Shown here: positions 14,841 to 27,824 of the stretch, in pieces
How positions within the stretch are numbered: position 1 is the first letter of the stretch
How the letters are laid out: every line of letters starts with the position of its first letter
Source: Hydractinia symbiolongicarpus
Taxonomy: Eukaryota; Cnidaria; Hydrozoa; Anthoathecata; Hydractiniidae
Direction of reading: 5' to 3'
Assembly (NCBI RefSeq): GCF_029227915.1
Contig: NC_079880.1
Span: 1,924,001-1,988,000, forward strand
Length of the DNA stretch: 64,000 nucleotides
Program-made: the position numbers and the translations under genes
The notes under the pieces: model-generated
Database searches by the model: none
What the model saw: the letters and a program-made list of their open reading frames with translations, nothing else
Told to the model about the DNA's origin: nothing

Positions 14841-16690
14841 ATAGTCAAAAGTATACAAAGAAAGTACCCAGGGAGTAAACTCATTTCCAGAACGATTCTT
14901 TAAATTATTTTTTCACCACTAAAACGCATGAGACTTGTAGTTTTTAAAAATGTTTTCATTTTTGATGAGACGCTGAATAAATGAAGTTTAATCGCCGGCA
15001 AACGAAAACCTGCGATTTCCCGTAAATCCCGGGCTTGGCCCGTATAGTCAAAAGTATACAAAGAAAGTACCCAGGGAGTAAACTCATTTCCCGAACGATT
15101 TTTTAAATTATTTTTTCACCACTAAAACGCATGAGACTTGTAGTTTTCAAAAATGTTTTCATTTTTGATGAGACGCTGAATAAAAGAAGTTTAATCGCCG
15201 GCAAACGAAAACCCGCGTTTTTCCGTAAATCCCGGGCTTGGCCCGTATAGTCAAAAGTATACAAAAAAAAAGTACCCAGGGAGTAAACTCATTTCCCGAA
15301 CGATTTTTTAAATTATTTTTTCACCACTAAAACGCATGAGACTTGTAGTTTTTAAAAATGTTTTCATTTTTGATGAGACGCTGAATAAATGAAGTTTAAT
15401 CGCCGGCAAACGAAAACCTGCGATTTCCCGTAAATCATGGACTCGGCCCGTATAGTCAAAAGTATACAAAGAAACTACCCAGGGAGTAAACTCATTTCCC
15501 GAACGATTTTTTTAATTATTTTTTCACCACTAAAACACATGAGACTTGCAGTTTTCAAAAATGTTTTCATTTTTGATGAGACGCTGAATAAAAGCAGTTT
15601 AATCGCAGGCAAACGAAAACCTGCGATTTCCCGTAAATCCCGGGCTTGGCACGTATAGTCGAATGTATACAAAGAAAGTACCCTGTGAGTAAACTCATTT
15701 CCAGAACGATTTTTTAAATTATTTTTTCATCACTAAAACGCATAAGACTTGTAGTTTTTGAAAATGTTTTCATTTTTGATGAGACGCTGAATAAAAGAAG
15801 TTTAATCGCCGGCAAACGAAAACCCGCGATTTCCCGTAAATCCCGGCTTGGTCCGTATAGTCAAAAGTATACAAAGAAAGTACCCAGGGAGTAAACTCAT
15901 TTCCCGAACGATTTTTTAAATTATTTTTTCACCACTAAAACGCCAGAGACTTGTAGTTTTCAAAAATGTTTTCATTTTTGATGAGACGCTGAATAAAAGC
16001 AGTTTAATCGCCGGCAAACGAAAACCCGCGATTTCCCGTAAATCCCGGGCTTGGCACGTATAGTCGAATGTATACAAAGAAAGTACCCTGTGAGTAAACT
16101 AATTTCCAAAACGATTTTTTAAATTATTTTTTCACCACTAAAACGCATAAGATTTGTAGTTTTTAAAAATGTTTTCATTTTTGATGAGACGCTGAATAAA
16201 AAAAGTTTCATCGCCGGCAAACGAAAACCCGCGATTTCCCGTAAATCCCGGCTTGGTCCGTATAGTCAAAAGTATACAAAGAAAGTACCCAGGGAGTAAT
16301 CTCATTTCCCGAACGATTTTTTAAATTATTTTTTCACCACTAAAACGCATGAGACTTGTACTTTTCAAAAATGTTTCCATTTTTGATAAGACGCTGAATA
16401 AAAGAAGTTTAATCGCCGGCAAACGAAAACCCGCGTTTTTCCGTAAATCCCGGGCTTGGCCCGAATAGTCAAAAGTATACAAAAAAAAGTACCCAGGGAG
16501 TAAACTCATTTCCCGAACGATTTTTTGTATTATTTTTTCACCACTAAAACGCATGAGACTTGTAGTTTTCAAAAATGTTTTCATTTTTGATGAGACGCTG
16601 AATAAAAGCAGTTTAATCGCCGGCAAACGAAAACCTGCGATTTCCCTAAATCCCGGACTCGGCCCGTATAGTCAAAAGTATACAAAGAAA
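14841..16690 (+). repeat. 9-mer block, copy 1 of a pair offset by 3,452 bp
   Basis: Matches 18293-20142 at an offset of exactly 3,452 (17 monomers). Shared rare variants are gattctttaaa (14894/18346), actaaaacacatg (about 15531/18983), atcgcaggcaaacg (15604/19056), tttcatcactaaa and tgtttccattttt (16374/19826). Copy 1 has catggactcgg where copy 2 has cctggactcgg. The two monomers after this block (about 16691-17098) are absent after copy 2. Confidence 0.75.
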
Positions 16691-18292
16691 GTACCCAGGG
16701 AGTAAACTCATTTCCAGAACGATTTTTTAAATTATTTTTTCACCACTAAAACGCATGAGACTTGTAGTTTTTAAAAATGTTTTCATTTTTGATGAGACGC
16801 TGAATAAATGAAGTTTAATCGCCGGCAAACGAAAACCTGCGATTTCCCGTAAATCCTGGACTCGGCCCGTATAGTCAAAAGTATACAAAGAAACTACCCA
16901 GGGAGTAAACTCATTTCCCGAACGATTTTTTTAATTATTTTTTCACCACTAAAACGCATGAGACTTGCATTTTTCAAAAATGTTTTCATTTTTGATGAGA
17001 CGCTGAATAAAAGCAGTTTAATCGCCGGCAAACGAAAACCCGCGATTTCCCGTAAATCCCGGGCTTGGCACGTATAGTCGAATGTATACAAAGAAAGTAC
17101 CCTGTGAGTAAACTAATTTCCAGAACGATTTTTTAAATTATTTTTTCACCACTAAAAGGCATGAGACTTGTACTTTTCAAAAATGTTTTCATTTTTGATA
17201 AGACGCTGAATAAAAGAAGTTTAATCGCCGGCAAACGAAAACCCGCGTTTTTCCGTAAATCCCGGGCTTGGCCCGAATAGTCAAAAGTATACAAAAAAAA
17301 GTACCCAGGGAGTAAACTCATTTCCCGAACGATTTTTTGTATTATTTTTTCACCACTAAAACGCATGAGACTTGTAGTTTTCAAAAATGTTTTCATTTTT
17401 GATGAGACGCTGAATAAAAGCAGTTTAATCGCCGGCAAACGAAAACCTGCGATTTCCCTAAATCCCGGACTCGGCCCGTATAGTCAAAAGTATACAAAGA
17501 AAGTACCCAGGGAGTAAACTCATTTCCAGAACGATTTTTTAAATTATTTTTTCACCACTAAAACCCATAAAACTTGAAGTTTTTAAAAATGTTTTCATTT
17601 TTGATGAGACGCTGAATAAAAGCAGTTTAATCGCCGGCAAACGAAAACCCGCGATTTCCCGTAAATCCCGGGCTTGGCACGTATAGTCGAATGTATACAA
17701 AAAAAGTACCCTGTGAGTAATCTAATTTCCAGAACGATTTTTTAAATTATTTTTTCACCACTAAAACGCATAAGATTTGTAGTTTTTAAAAATGTTTTCA
17801 TTTTTGATGAGACGCTGAATAAAAGAAGTTTAATCGCCGGCAAACGAAAACCCGCGTTTTTCCGTAAATCCCGGGCTTGGCCCGTATAGTCAAAAGTATA
17901 CAAAAAAAAAGTACCCAGGGAGTAAACTCATTTCCCGAACGATTTTTTAAATTATTTTTTCACCACTATAACGCATGAGACTTGTAGTTTTCAAAATTGT
18001 TTTCCTTTTTGATGAGACGCTGAATAAAAGCAGTTTAATCGCCGGCAAACGAAAACCTGCGATTTCCCTAAATCCCGGACTCGGCCCGTATAGTCAAAAG
18101 TATACAAAGAAAGTACCCAGGAAGTAAACTCATTTCTAGAACGATTTTTTAAATTATTTTTTCACCACTAAAACGCATAAGACTTGAAGTTTTTAAAAAT
18201 GTTTTCATTTTTGATGAGACGCTGAATAAAAGAAGTTTAATCGCCGGCAAACAAAAACCCGCGATTTCCCGTAAATCCCGGGCTTGGCCCGT

Positions 18293-20142
18293 ATAGTCAA
18301 AAGTATACAAAGAAAGTACCCAGGGAGTAAACTCATTTCCAGAACGATTCTTTAAATTATTTTTTCACCACTAAAACGCATGAGACTTGTAGTTTTTAAA
18401 AATGTTTTCATTTTTGATGAGACGCTGAATAAATGAAGTTTAATCGCCGGCAAACGAAAACCTGCAATTTCCCGTAAATCCCGGGCTTGGCCCGTGTAGT
18501 CAAAAGTATACAAAGAAAGTACCCAGGGAGTAAACTCATTTCCCGAACGATTTTTTAAATTATTTTTTCACCACTAAAACGCATGAGACTTGTAGTTTTC
18601 AAAAATGTTTTCATTTTTGATGAGACGCTGAATAAAAGAAGTTTAATCGCCGGCAAACGAAAACCCGCGTTTTTCCGTAAATCCCGGGCTTGGCCCGTAT
18701 AGTCAAAAGTATACAAAAAAAAAGTACCCAGGGAGTAAACTCATTTCCCGAACGATTTTATAAATTATTTTTTCACCACTAAAACGCATGAGACTTGTAG
18801 TTTTTAAAAATGTTTTCATTTTTGATGAGACGCTGAATAAATGAAGTTTAATCGCCGGCAAACGAAAACCTGCGATTTCCCGTAAATCCTGGACTCGGCC
18901 CGTATAGTCAAAAGTATACAAAGAAACTACCCAGGGAGTAAACTCATTTCCCGAACGATTATTTTAATTATTTTTTCACCACTAAAACACATGAGACTTG
19001 CAGTTTTCAAAAATGTTTTCATTTTTGATGAGACGCTGAATAAAAGCAGTTTAATCGCAGGCAAACGAAAACCTGCGATTTCCCGTAAATCCCGGGCTTG
19101 GCACGTATAGTCGAATGTATACAAAGGAAGTACCCTGTGAGTAAACTCATTTCCAGAACGATTTTTTAAATTATTTTTTCATCACTAAAACGCATAAGAC
19201 TTGTAGTTTTTGAAAATGTTTTCATTTTTGATGAGACGCTGAATAAAAGAAGTTTAATCGCCGGCAAACGAAAACCCGCGATTTCCCGTAAATCCCGGCT
19301 TGGTCCGTATAGTCAAAAGTATACAAAGAAAGTACCCAGGGAGTAAACTCATTTCCCGAACGATTTTTTAAATTATTTTTTCACCACTAAAACGCCAGAG
19401 ACTTGTAGTTTTCAAAAATGTTTTCATTTTTGATGAGACGCTGAATAAAAGCAGTTTAATCGCCGGCAAACGAAAACCCGCGATTTTCCGTAAATCCCGG
19501 GCTTGGCACGTATAGTCGAATGTATACAAAGAAAGTACCCTGTGAGTAAACTAATTTCCAAAACGATTTTTTAAATTATTTTTTCACCACTAAAACGCAT
19601 AAGATTTGTAGTTTTTAAAAATGTTTTCATTTTTGATGAGACGCTGAATAAAAAAAGTTTCATCGCCGGCAAACGAAAACCCGCGATTTCCCGTAAATCC
19701 CGGCTTGGTCCGTATAGTCAAAAGTATACAAAGAAAGTACCCAGGGAGTAAACTCATTTCCCGAACGATTTTTTAAATTATTTTTTCACCACTAAAACGC
19801 ATGAGACTTGTACTTTTCAAAAATGTTTCCATTTTTGATAAGACGCTGAATAAAAGAAGTTTAATCGCCGGCAAACGAAAACCCGCGTTTTTCCGTAAAT
19901 CCCGGGCTTGGCCCGAATAGTCAAAAGTATACAAAAAAAAGTACCCAGGGAGTAAACTCATTTCCCGAACGATTTTTTGTATTATTTTTTCACCACTAAA
20001 ACGCATGAGACTTGTAGTTTTCAAAAATGTTTTCATTTTTGATGAGACGCTGAATAAAAGCAGTTTAATCGCCGGCAAACGAAAACCTGCGATTTCCCTA
20101 AATCCCGGACTCGGCCCGTATAGTCAAAAGTATACAAAGAAA
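18293..20142 (+). repeat. 9-mer block, copy 2, ending at a two-monomer deletion joint
   Basis: Copy of 14841-16690. Just after it, the monomer switches from cagggagtaaac-type to ccctgtgagtaaactaatttcc-type sequence, and the match jumps to 17099-17560 at a new offset of 3,046. That is 406 bp, two monomers, less than before. Both flanks are preserved, so the joint near 20143-20150 is a hybrid monomer made by in-register loss of two units. A private variant is cccgtgtagtc near 18494. Confidence 0.75.
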
Positions 20143-22135
20143 GTACCCTGTGAGTAAACTAATTTCCAGAACGATTTTTTAAATTATTTTTTCACCACTA
20201 AAAGGCATGAGACTTGTACTTTTCAAAAATGTTTTCATTTTTGATAAGACGCTGAATAAAAGAAGTTTAATCGCCGGCAAACGAAAACCCGCGTTTTTCC
20301 GTAAATCCCGGGCTTGGCCCGAATAGTCAAAAGTATACAAAAAAAAGTACCCAGGGAGTAAACTCATTTCCCGAACGATTTTTTGTATTATTTTTTCACC
20401 ACTAAAACGCATGAGACTTGTAGTTTTCAAAAATGTTTTCATTTTTGATGAGACGCTGAATAAAAGCAGTTTAATCGCCGGCAAACGAAAACCTGCGATT
20501 TCCCTAAATCCCGGACTCGGCCCGTATAGTCAAAAGTATACAAAGAAAGTACCCAGGGAGTAAACTCATTTCCAGAACGATTTTTTAAATTATTTTTTCA
20601 CCACTAAAACGCATAAGACTTGTAGTTTTTAAAAATGTTTTCATTTTTGATGAGACGCTGAATAAAAGAAGTTTAATCGCCGGCAAACGAAAACCCGCGT
20701 TTTTCCGTAAATCCCGGGCTTGGCCCGTATAGTCAAAAGTATACAAAAAAAAAGTACCCAGGGAGTAAACTCATTTCCCGAACGATTTTTTAAATTATTT
20801 TTTCACCACTAAAACGCATGAGACTTGTAGTTTTCAAGAATGTTTTCATTTTTGATGAGACGCTGAATAAAAGCAGTTTAATCGCCGGCAAACGAAAACC
20901 CGCGATTTCCCGTAAATCCCGGGCTTGGCACGTATAGTCGAATGTATACAAAAAAAGTACCCTGTGAGTAATCTAATTTCCAGAACGATTTTTTAAATTA
21001 TTTTTTAACCACTAAAACGCATAAGACTTGTAGTTTTTAAAAATGTTTTCATTTTTGATGAGACGCTGAATAAAAGAAGTTTAATCGCCGGCAAACGAAA
21101 ACCCCCGATTTCCCGTAAATCCCGGCTTGGTCCGTATAGTCAAAAGTATACAAAGAAACTACCCAGGGAGTAAACTCATTTCCCGAACGATTTTTTTAAT
21201 TATTTTTTCACCACTAAAACGCATGAGACTTGCAGTTTTCAAAAATGTTTTCATTTTTGATGAGACGCTGAATAAAAGCAGTTTAATCGCCGGCAAACGA
21301 AAACCCGCGATTTCCCGTAAATCCCGGGCTTGGCACGTATAGTCGAATGTATACAAAGAAAGTACCCTGTGAGTAAACTAATTTCCAGAACGATTTTTTA
21401 AATTATTTTTTCACCACTAAAACGCATGAGACTTGTAGTTTTCAAAAATGTTTTCATTTTTGATGAGACGCTGAATAAAAGCAGTTTAATCGCCGGCAAA
21501 CGAAAACCTGCGATTTCCCTAAATCCCGGACTCGGCCCGTATAGTCAAAAGTATACAAAGAAAGTACCCAGGGAGTAAACTCATTTCCAGAACGATTTTT
21601 TAAATTATTTTTTCACCACTAAAACGCATAAGACTTGAAGTTTTTAAAAATGTTTTCATTTTTGATGAGACGCTGAATAAAAGCAGTTTAATCGCCGGCA
21701 AACGAAAACCCGCGATTTCCCGTAAATCCCGGGCTTGGCACGTATAGTCGAATGTATACAAAAAAAGTACCCTGTGAGTAATCTAATTTCCAGAACGATT
21801 TTTTAAATTATTTTTTCACCACTAAAACGCATAAGATTTGTAGTTTTTAAAAATGTTTTCATTTTTGATGAGACGCTGAATAAAAGAAGTTTAATCGCCG
21901 GCAAACGAAAACCCGCAATTTCCCGTAAATCCCGGCTTGGTCCGTATAGTCAAAAGTATACAAAGAAAGTACCCAGGAAGTAAACTCATTTCTAGAACGA
22001 TTTTTTAAATTATTTTTTCACCACTAAAATGCATAAGACTTGAAGTTTTTAAAAATGTTTTCATTTTTGATGAGACGCTGAATAAAAGAAGTTTAATCGC
22101 CGGCAAACAAAAACCCGCGATTTCCCGTAAATCCC

Positions 22136-22780
22136 GGGCTTGGCCCGTATAGTCAAAAGTATACAAAGGCAGTACCCAGGGAGTAAACTCATTTCCTGAA
22201 CGATTTTTTATATTATTTTTTTACCACTAAACGCATGAGACTTGTAGTTTTCAAAAATATTTTCATATTTGATGGGACGCTGAATAAAAGAAGTTTAATC
22301 GCCGGCAAACGAAAATCCGCGATTTCCCGTAAATCCCGGACTCGGCCCGTATAGTCAAAAGTATACAAAGAAAGTACCAAGGGGGTAAACTCATTTCCCG
22401 AACGATTTTTTAAATTACTTTTTCACCACTAAAACGCATGAGACTTGTAGTTTTCAAGAATGTTTTCATTTTTGATGAGACGCTGAATAAAAGCAGTTTA
22501 TTCGCCGGCAAACGAAAACCCGCGATTTCCCGTAAATCCCGGGCTTGGCACGTATAGTCGAATGTATACAAAAAAAGTACCCTGTGAGTAATCTAATTTC
22601 CAGAACGATTTTTTAAATTATTTTTTAACCACTAAAACGCATAAGATTTGTAGTTTTTAAAAATGTTTTCATTTTTGATGAGACGCTGAATAAAAGAAGT
22701 TTAATCGCCGGCAAACGAAAACCCCCGATTTCCCGTAAATCCCGGCTTGGTCCGTATAGTCAAAAGTATACAAAGAAACT
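22136..22780 (+). repeat. Dispersed three-monomer cassette, copy 2
   Basis: Same monomer order as at 9960-10600. Private differences include aggcagtaccc, accaagggggtaaac and tttattcgccgg. The match to copy 1 continues past the cassette through gaaactacccag and a T7 tract to about 22925, where this copy switches to a gcgtttttccg monomer. Confidence 0.7.
22255..22270. other. Dyad 1 variant: shifted hairpin in the short monomer class
   Basis: In monomers with aaaaatattttcatatttg the G-to-A and T-to-A changes destroy the standard 9-bp dyad but create AAATAT, TTTC, ATATTT, a 6+4+6 perfect inverted repeat shifted by a few bases. The two changes occur together in nearly all such monomers (for example near 10079, 24080, 28137, 30970, 38057, 45972, 48606, 49818, 52248, 58738). 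These copies may share one origin. Confidence 0.75.
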
Positions 22781-23959
22781 ACCCAGGGAGTAAACTCATT
22801 TCCCGAACGATTTTTTTAATTATTTTTTCACCACTAAAACGCATGAGACTTGCAGTTTTCAAAAATGTTTTCATTTTTGATGAGACGCTGAATAAAAGCA
22901 GTTTAATCGCCGGCAAACGAAAACCCGCGTTTTTCCGTAAATCCCGGGCTTGGCCCGAATAGTCAAAAGTATACAAAAAAAGTACCCAGGGAGTAAACTC
23001 ATTCCCGAACGATTTTTTGTATTATTTTTTCACCACTAAAACCCATGAGACTTGTAGTTGTCAAAAATGTTTTCATTTTTGATGAGACGCTGAATAAAAG
23101 CAGTTTAATCGCCGGCAAACGAAAACCTGCGATTTCCCTAAATCCCGGACTCGGCCCGTATAGTCAAAAGTATACAAAGAAAGTACCCAGGGAGTAAACT
23201 CATTTCCAGAACGATTTTTTAAATTATTTTTTCACCACTAAAACGCATAAGACTTGAAGTTTTTAAAAATGTTTTCATTTTTGATGAGACGCTGAATAAA
23301 AGCAGTTTAATCGCCGGCAAACGAAAACCCGCGATTTCCCGTAAATCCCGGGCTTGGCACGTATAGTCGAATGTATACAAAAAAAGTACCCTGTGAGTAA
23401 TCTAATTTCCAGAACGATTTTTTAAATTATTTTTTCACCACTAAAACGCATAAGATTTGTAGTTTTTAAAAATGTTTTCATTTTTGATGAGACGCTGAAT
23501 AAAAGAAGTTTAATCGCCGGCAAACGAAAACCCGCAATTTCCCGTTAATTCCGGCTTGGTCCGTATAGTCAAAAGTATACAAAGAAAGTACCCAGGGAGT
23601 AAACTCATTTCCCGAACGATTTTTTAAATTATTTTTTCACCACTAAAACGCATGAGACTTGTAGTTTTCAAAAATGTTTTCATTTTTGATGAGACGCTGA
23701 ATAAAAGAAGTTTAATCGCCGGCAAACGAAAACCCGCGTTTTTCCGTAAATCCCGGGCTTGGCCCGTATAGTCAAAAGTATACAAAAAAAAAGTACCCAG
23801 GGAGTAAACTCATTTCCCGAACGATTTTTTAAATTATTTTTTCACCACTATAACGCATAAGACTTGAAGTTTTTAAAAATGTTTTCATTTTTGATGAGAC
23901 GCTGAATAAAAGAAGTTTAATCGCCGGCAAACAAAAACCCGCGATTTCCCGTAAATCCC

Positions 23960-24600
23960 GGGCTTGGCCCGTATAGTCAAAAGTATACAAAGACAGTACC
24001 CAGGGAGTAAACTCATTTCCTGAACGATTTTTTATATTATTTTTTTACCACTAAACGCATGAGACTTGTAGTTTTCAAAAATATTTTCATATTTGATGGG
24101 ACGCTGAATAAAAGAAGTTTAATCGCCGGCAAACGAAAATCCGCGATTTCCCGTAAATCCCGGACTCGGCCCGTATAGTCAAAAGTATACAAAGAAAGTA
24201 CCCAGGGGGTAAACTCATTTCCCGAACGATTTTTTAAATTACTTTTTCACCACTAAAACGCATGAGACTTGTAGTTTTCAAGAATGTTTTCATTTTTGAT
24301 GAGACGCTGAATAAAAGCAGTTTAATCGCCGGCAAACGAAAACCCGCGATTTCCCGTAAATCCCGGGCTTGACACGTATAGTCGAATGTATACAAAAAAA
24401 GTACCCTGTGAGTAATCTAATTTCCAGAACGATTTTTTAAATTATTTTTTAACCACTAAAACGCATAAGATTTGTAGTTTTTAAAAATGTTTTCATTTTT
24501 GATGAGACGCTGAATAAAAGAAGTTTAATCGCCAGCAAACGAAAACCCGCGATTTCCCGTAAATCCCGGCTTGGTCCGTATAGTCAAAAGTATACAAAGA
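23960..24600 (+). repeat. Dispersed three-monomer cassette, copy 3
   Basis: Same order of variant monomers as at 9960-10600 and 22136-22780, 1,824 bp after copy 2. Private differences include cttgacacg and gccagcaaacg. It is followed by ordinary gcgtttttccg monomers, the last of that class in the window. Confidence 0.68.
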
Positions 24601-25908
24601 AAGTACCCAGGGAGTAAACTCATTTCCCGAACGATTTTTTAAATTATTTTTTCATCACTAAAACGCATGAGACTTGTAGTTTTCAAAAATGTTTTCATTT
24701 TTGATGAGACGCTGAATAAAAGAAGTTTAATCGCCGGCAAACGAAAACCTGCGTTTTTCCGTAAATCCCGGGCTTGGCCCGTATAGTCAAAAGTATACAA
24801 AGAAAAAGTACCCAGGGAGTAAACTCATTTCCCGAACGATTTTTAAAATTATTTTTTCACCACTATAACGCATGAGACTTGTAGTTTTCAAAAATGTTTT
24901 CATTTTTGATGAGACGCTGAATAAAAGCAGTTTAATCGCCGGCAAACGAAAACCTGCGATTTCCCTAAATCCCGGACTCGGCCCGTATAGTCAAAAGTAT
25001 ACAAAGAAAGTACCCAGGGAGTAAACTCATTTCTAGAACGATTTTTTAAATTATTTTTTCACCACTAAAACGCATAAGACTTGAAGTTTTTAAAAATGTT
25101 TTCATTTTTGATGAGACGCTGAATAAAAGAAGTTTAATCGCCGGCAAACAAAAACCCGCGATTTCCCGTAAATCCCGGGCTTGGCCCGTATAGTCAAAAG
25201 TATACAAAGACAGTACCCAGGGAGTAAACTCATTTCCCGAACGATTTTTTAAATTACTTTTTCACCACTAAAACGCATGAGACTTGTAGTTTTTAAAAAT
25301 GTTTTCATTTTTGATGAGACGCTGAATAAATGAAGTTTAATCGCCGGCAAACGAAAACCTGCGATTTCCCGTAAATCCTGGACTCGGCCCGTATAGTCAA
25401 AAGTATACAAAGAAAGTACCCAGGGAGTAAACTCATTTCCCAAACGATTTTTTAAATTATTATTTCACCACTAAAACGCATGAGACTTGTAGTTTTCAAG
25501 AATGTTTTCATTTTTGATGAGACGCTGAATAAAAGCAGTTTAATCGCCGGCAAAGGAAAACCTGCGATTTCCCTAAATCCCGGACTCGGCCCGTATAGTC
25601 AAAAGTATACATAGAAAGTACCCAGGGAGTAAACTCATTTCGAGAACGATTTTTTAAATTATTTTTTCACCACTAAAACGCATAAGACTTGTAAATTTTA
25701 AAAATGTTTTCATTTTTGATGAGAGGCTTAATGAAAGCAGTTTAATCGCCGGCAAACGAAATCCCGCGTTTTCCCGTAAATCCAGGGCTTGGCCCGGATA
25801 GTCGAATGTATACAAAGAAAGTACCCTGTGAGTAAACTCATTTCCAGAACGATTTTTTAAATTATTTTTTCACCACTAAAACGCATAAGATTTGTAGTTT
25901 TTAAAAAT

Positions 25909-27528
25909 GTTTTCATTTTTGATGAGACGCTGAATAAAAGCAGTTTAATCGCCGGCAAACGAAAACCTGCGATTTCCCTAAATCCCGGACTCGGCCCGTA
26001 TAGTCAAAAGTATACAAAGAAAGTACCCAGGGAGTAAACTCATTTCCAGAACCATTTTTTAAATTATTTTTTCACCACTAAAACGCATAAGACTTGTAAA
26101 TTTTAAAAATGTTTTCATTTTTGATGAGACGCTTAATGAAAGAAGTTTAATCGCCGGCAAACGAAAACCCGCGATTTCCCGTAAATAGCGGACTCGGTCC
26201 GTATAGTTAAAAGTATACAAGGAAAATACCCAGTGAGTAAACTCATTTCCCGACCGATTTTTTAAATTATTATTTCACCACTAAAGCCCATGAGACTTGT
26301 AGTTTTTAAAAATGTTTTCATTTTTGATGAGACGCTGAATAAAAGAAGTTTAATCCCCGGCAAACGAAAACCCGCGATTTCCCGTAAATCCCGGACTCGG
26401 TCCGTATAGTTAAAAGTATACAAGGAAAGTACCCAGTGAGTAAACTCATTTCCCGAACGATTTTTTAAATTATTTTTTCACCACTAAAACGCATGACATT
26501 TGTAGTTTTCAAAAATGTTTTCATTTTTGATGAGACGCTGAATAAAAGCAGTTTAATCGCCCGCAAACGAAAACCTGCGAGTTCCCTAAATCCCGGACTC
26601 GGCCCGTATAGTCAAATGTATACAAAGAAAGTACCCAGGGAGTAAACTCATTTCCAGAACGATTTTTTAAATTATTTTTTCACCACTAAAACGCATAAGA
26701 CTTGTAGTTTGCAAAAATGTTTTCATTTTTGATGAGACGCTGAATAAAAGCAGTTTAATCGCCGGCAAACGAAAACCTGCGATTTCCCTAAATCCCGGAC
26801 TCGGCCCGTATAGTCAAAAGTATACAAAGAAAGTACCCAGGGAGTAAACTCATTTCCAGAACCATTTTTTAAATTATTTTTTCACCACTAAAACGCATAA
26901 GACTTGTAAATTTTAAAAATGTTTTCATTTTTGATGAGACGCTTAATGAAAGAAGTTTAATCGCCGGCAAACGAAAACCCGCGATTTCCCGTAAATAGCG
27001 GACTCGGTCCGTATAGTTAAAAGTATACAAGGAAAATACCCAGTGAGTAAACTCATTTCCCGAACGATTTTTTAAATTATTATTTCACCACTAAAGCCCA
27101 TGAGACTTGTAGTTTTTAAAAATGTTTTCATTTTTGATGAGTCGCTGAATAAAAGAAGTTTAATCCCCGGCAAACGAAAACCCGCGATTTCCCGTAAATC
27201 CCGGACTCGGTCCGTATAGTTAAAAGTATACAAGGAAAGTACCCAGTGAGTAAACTCATTTCCCGAACGATTTTTTAAATTATTTTTTCACCACTAAAAC
27301 GCATGACATTTGTAGTTTTCAAAAATGTTTTCATTTTTGATGAGACGCTGAATAAAAGCAGTTTAATCGCCCGCAAACGAAAACCTGCGATTTCCCTAAA
27401 TCCCGGACTCGGCCCGTATAGTCAAATGTATACAAAGAAAGTACCCAGGGAGTAAACTCATTTCCAGAACGATTTTTTAAATTATTTTTTCACCACTAAA
27501 ACGCATAAGACTTGTAGTTTTCAAAAAT
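25909..27528 (+). repeat. Tandem tetramer, 810-bp unit, two copies
   Basis: Copies are about 25909-26718 and 26719-27528, offset 810. Shared rare variants are agaaccattttt (near 26049/26859), gtaaattttaaaaatg, aaatagcggactcgg, ggaaaatacccag, aatccccggc, catgacatttgtag and cgcccgcaaacg. Differences are few: cgaccgat/cgaacgat, gacgctg/gtcgctg, gagttccc/gatttccc. Confidence 0.8.
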
Positions 27529-27824
27529 GTTTTCATTTTTGATGAGACGCTGAATAAAAGACGTTTAATCGCCGGCAAACGAAAATCCGCGATTTCCCGT
27601 AAATCCCGGACTCGGCCCGTATAGTCAAAAGTATACAAGGAAAGTACCCAGGGAGTAAACTCATTTCTCGAACGATTTTTTAAATTATTTTTTCACCACT
27701 AAAACGCATGAGACTTGTAGTTTTCAAAAATGTTTTCATTTTTGATGAGACGCTGAATAAAAGCAGTTTAATCGCCGGCAAACGAAAACCTGCGATTTCC
27801 CTAAATCCCGGACTCGGCCCGTAT

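Larger units (their letters stand above)
1..25440 (+). repeat. Array domain A: complex higher-order repeats with gcgtttttccg monomers
   Basis: About 125 monomers. The diagnostic variant gcgtttttccg (for gcgatttcccg) appears about 30 times between 1009 and 24750 and was not seen later. A tracts of 7-9 in acaaaaaaaagtac are frequent, as is the marker cttgtacttttc (2355, 4588, 5400, 6617, 8649 and on to 20216). Spacings of this last marker correspond to 11, 4, 6, 10, 11, 5, 8, 5, 9, 4, 13 and 2 monomers, so there is no single fixed higher-order period. No gene is present in any part of this stretch. Confidence 0.85.
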
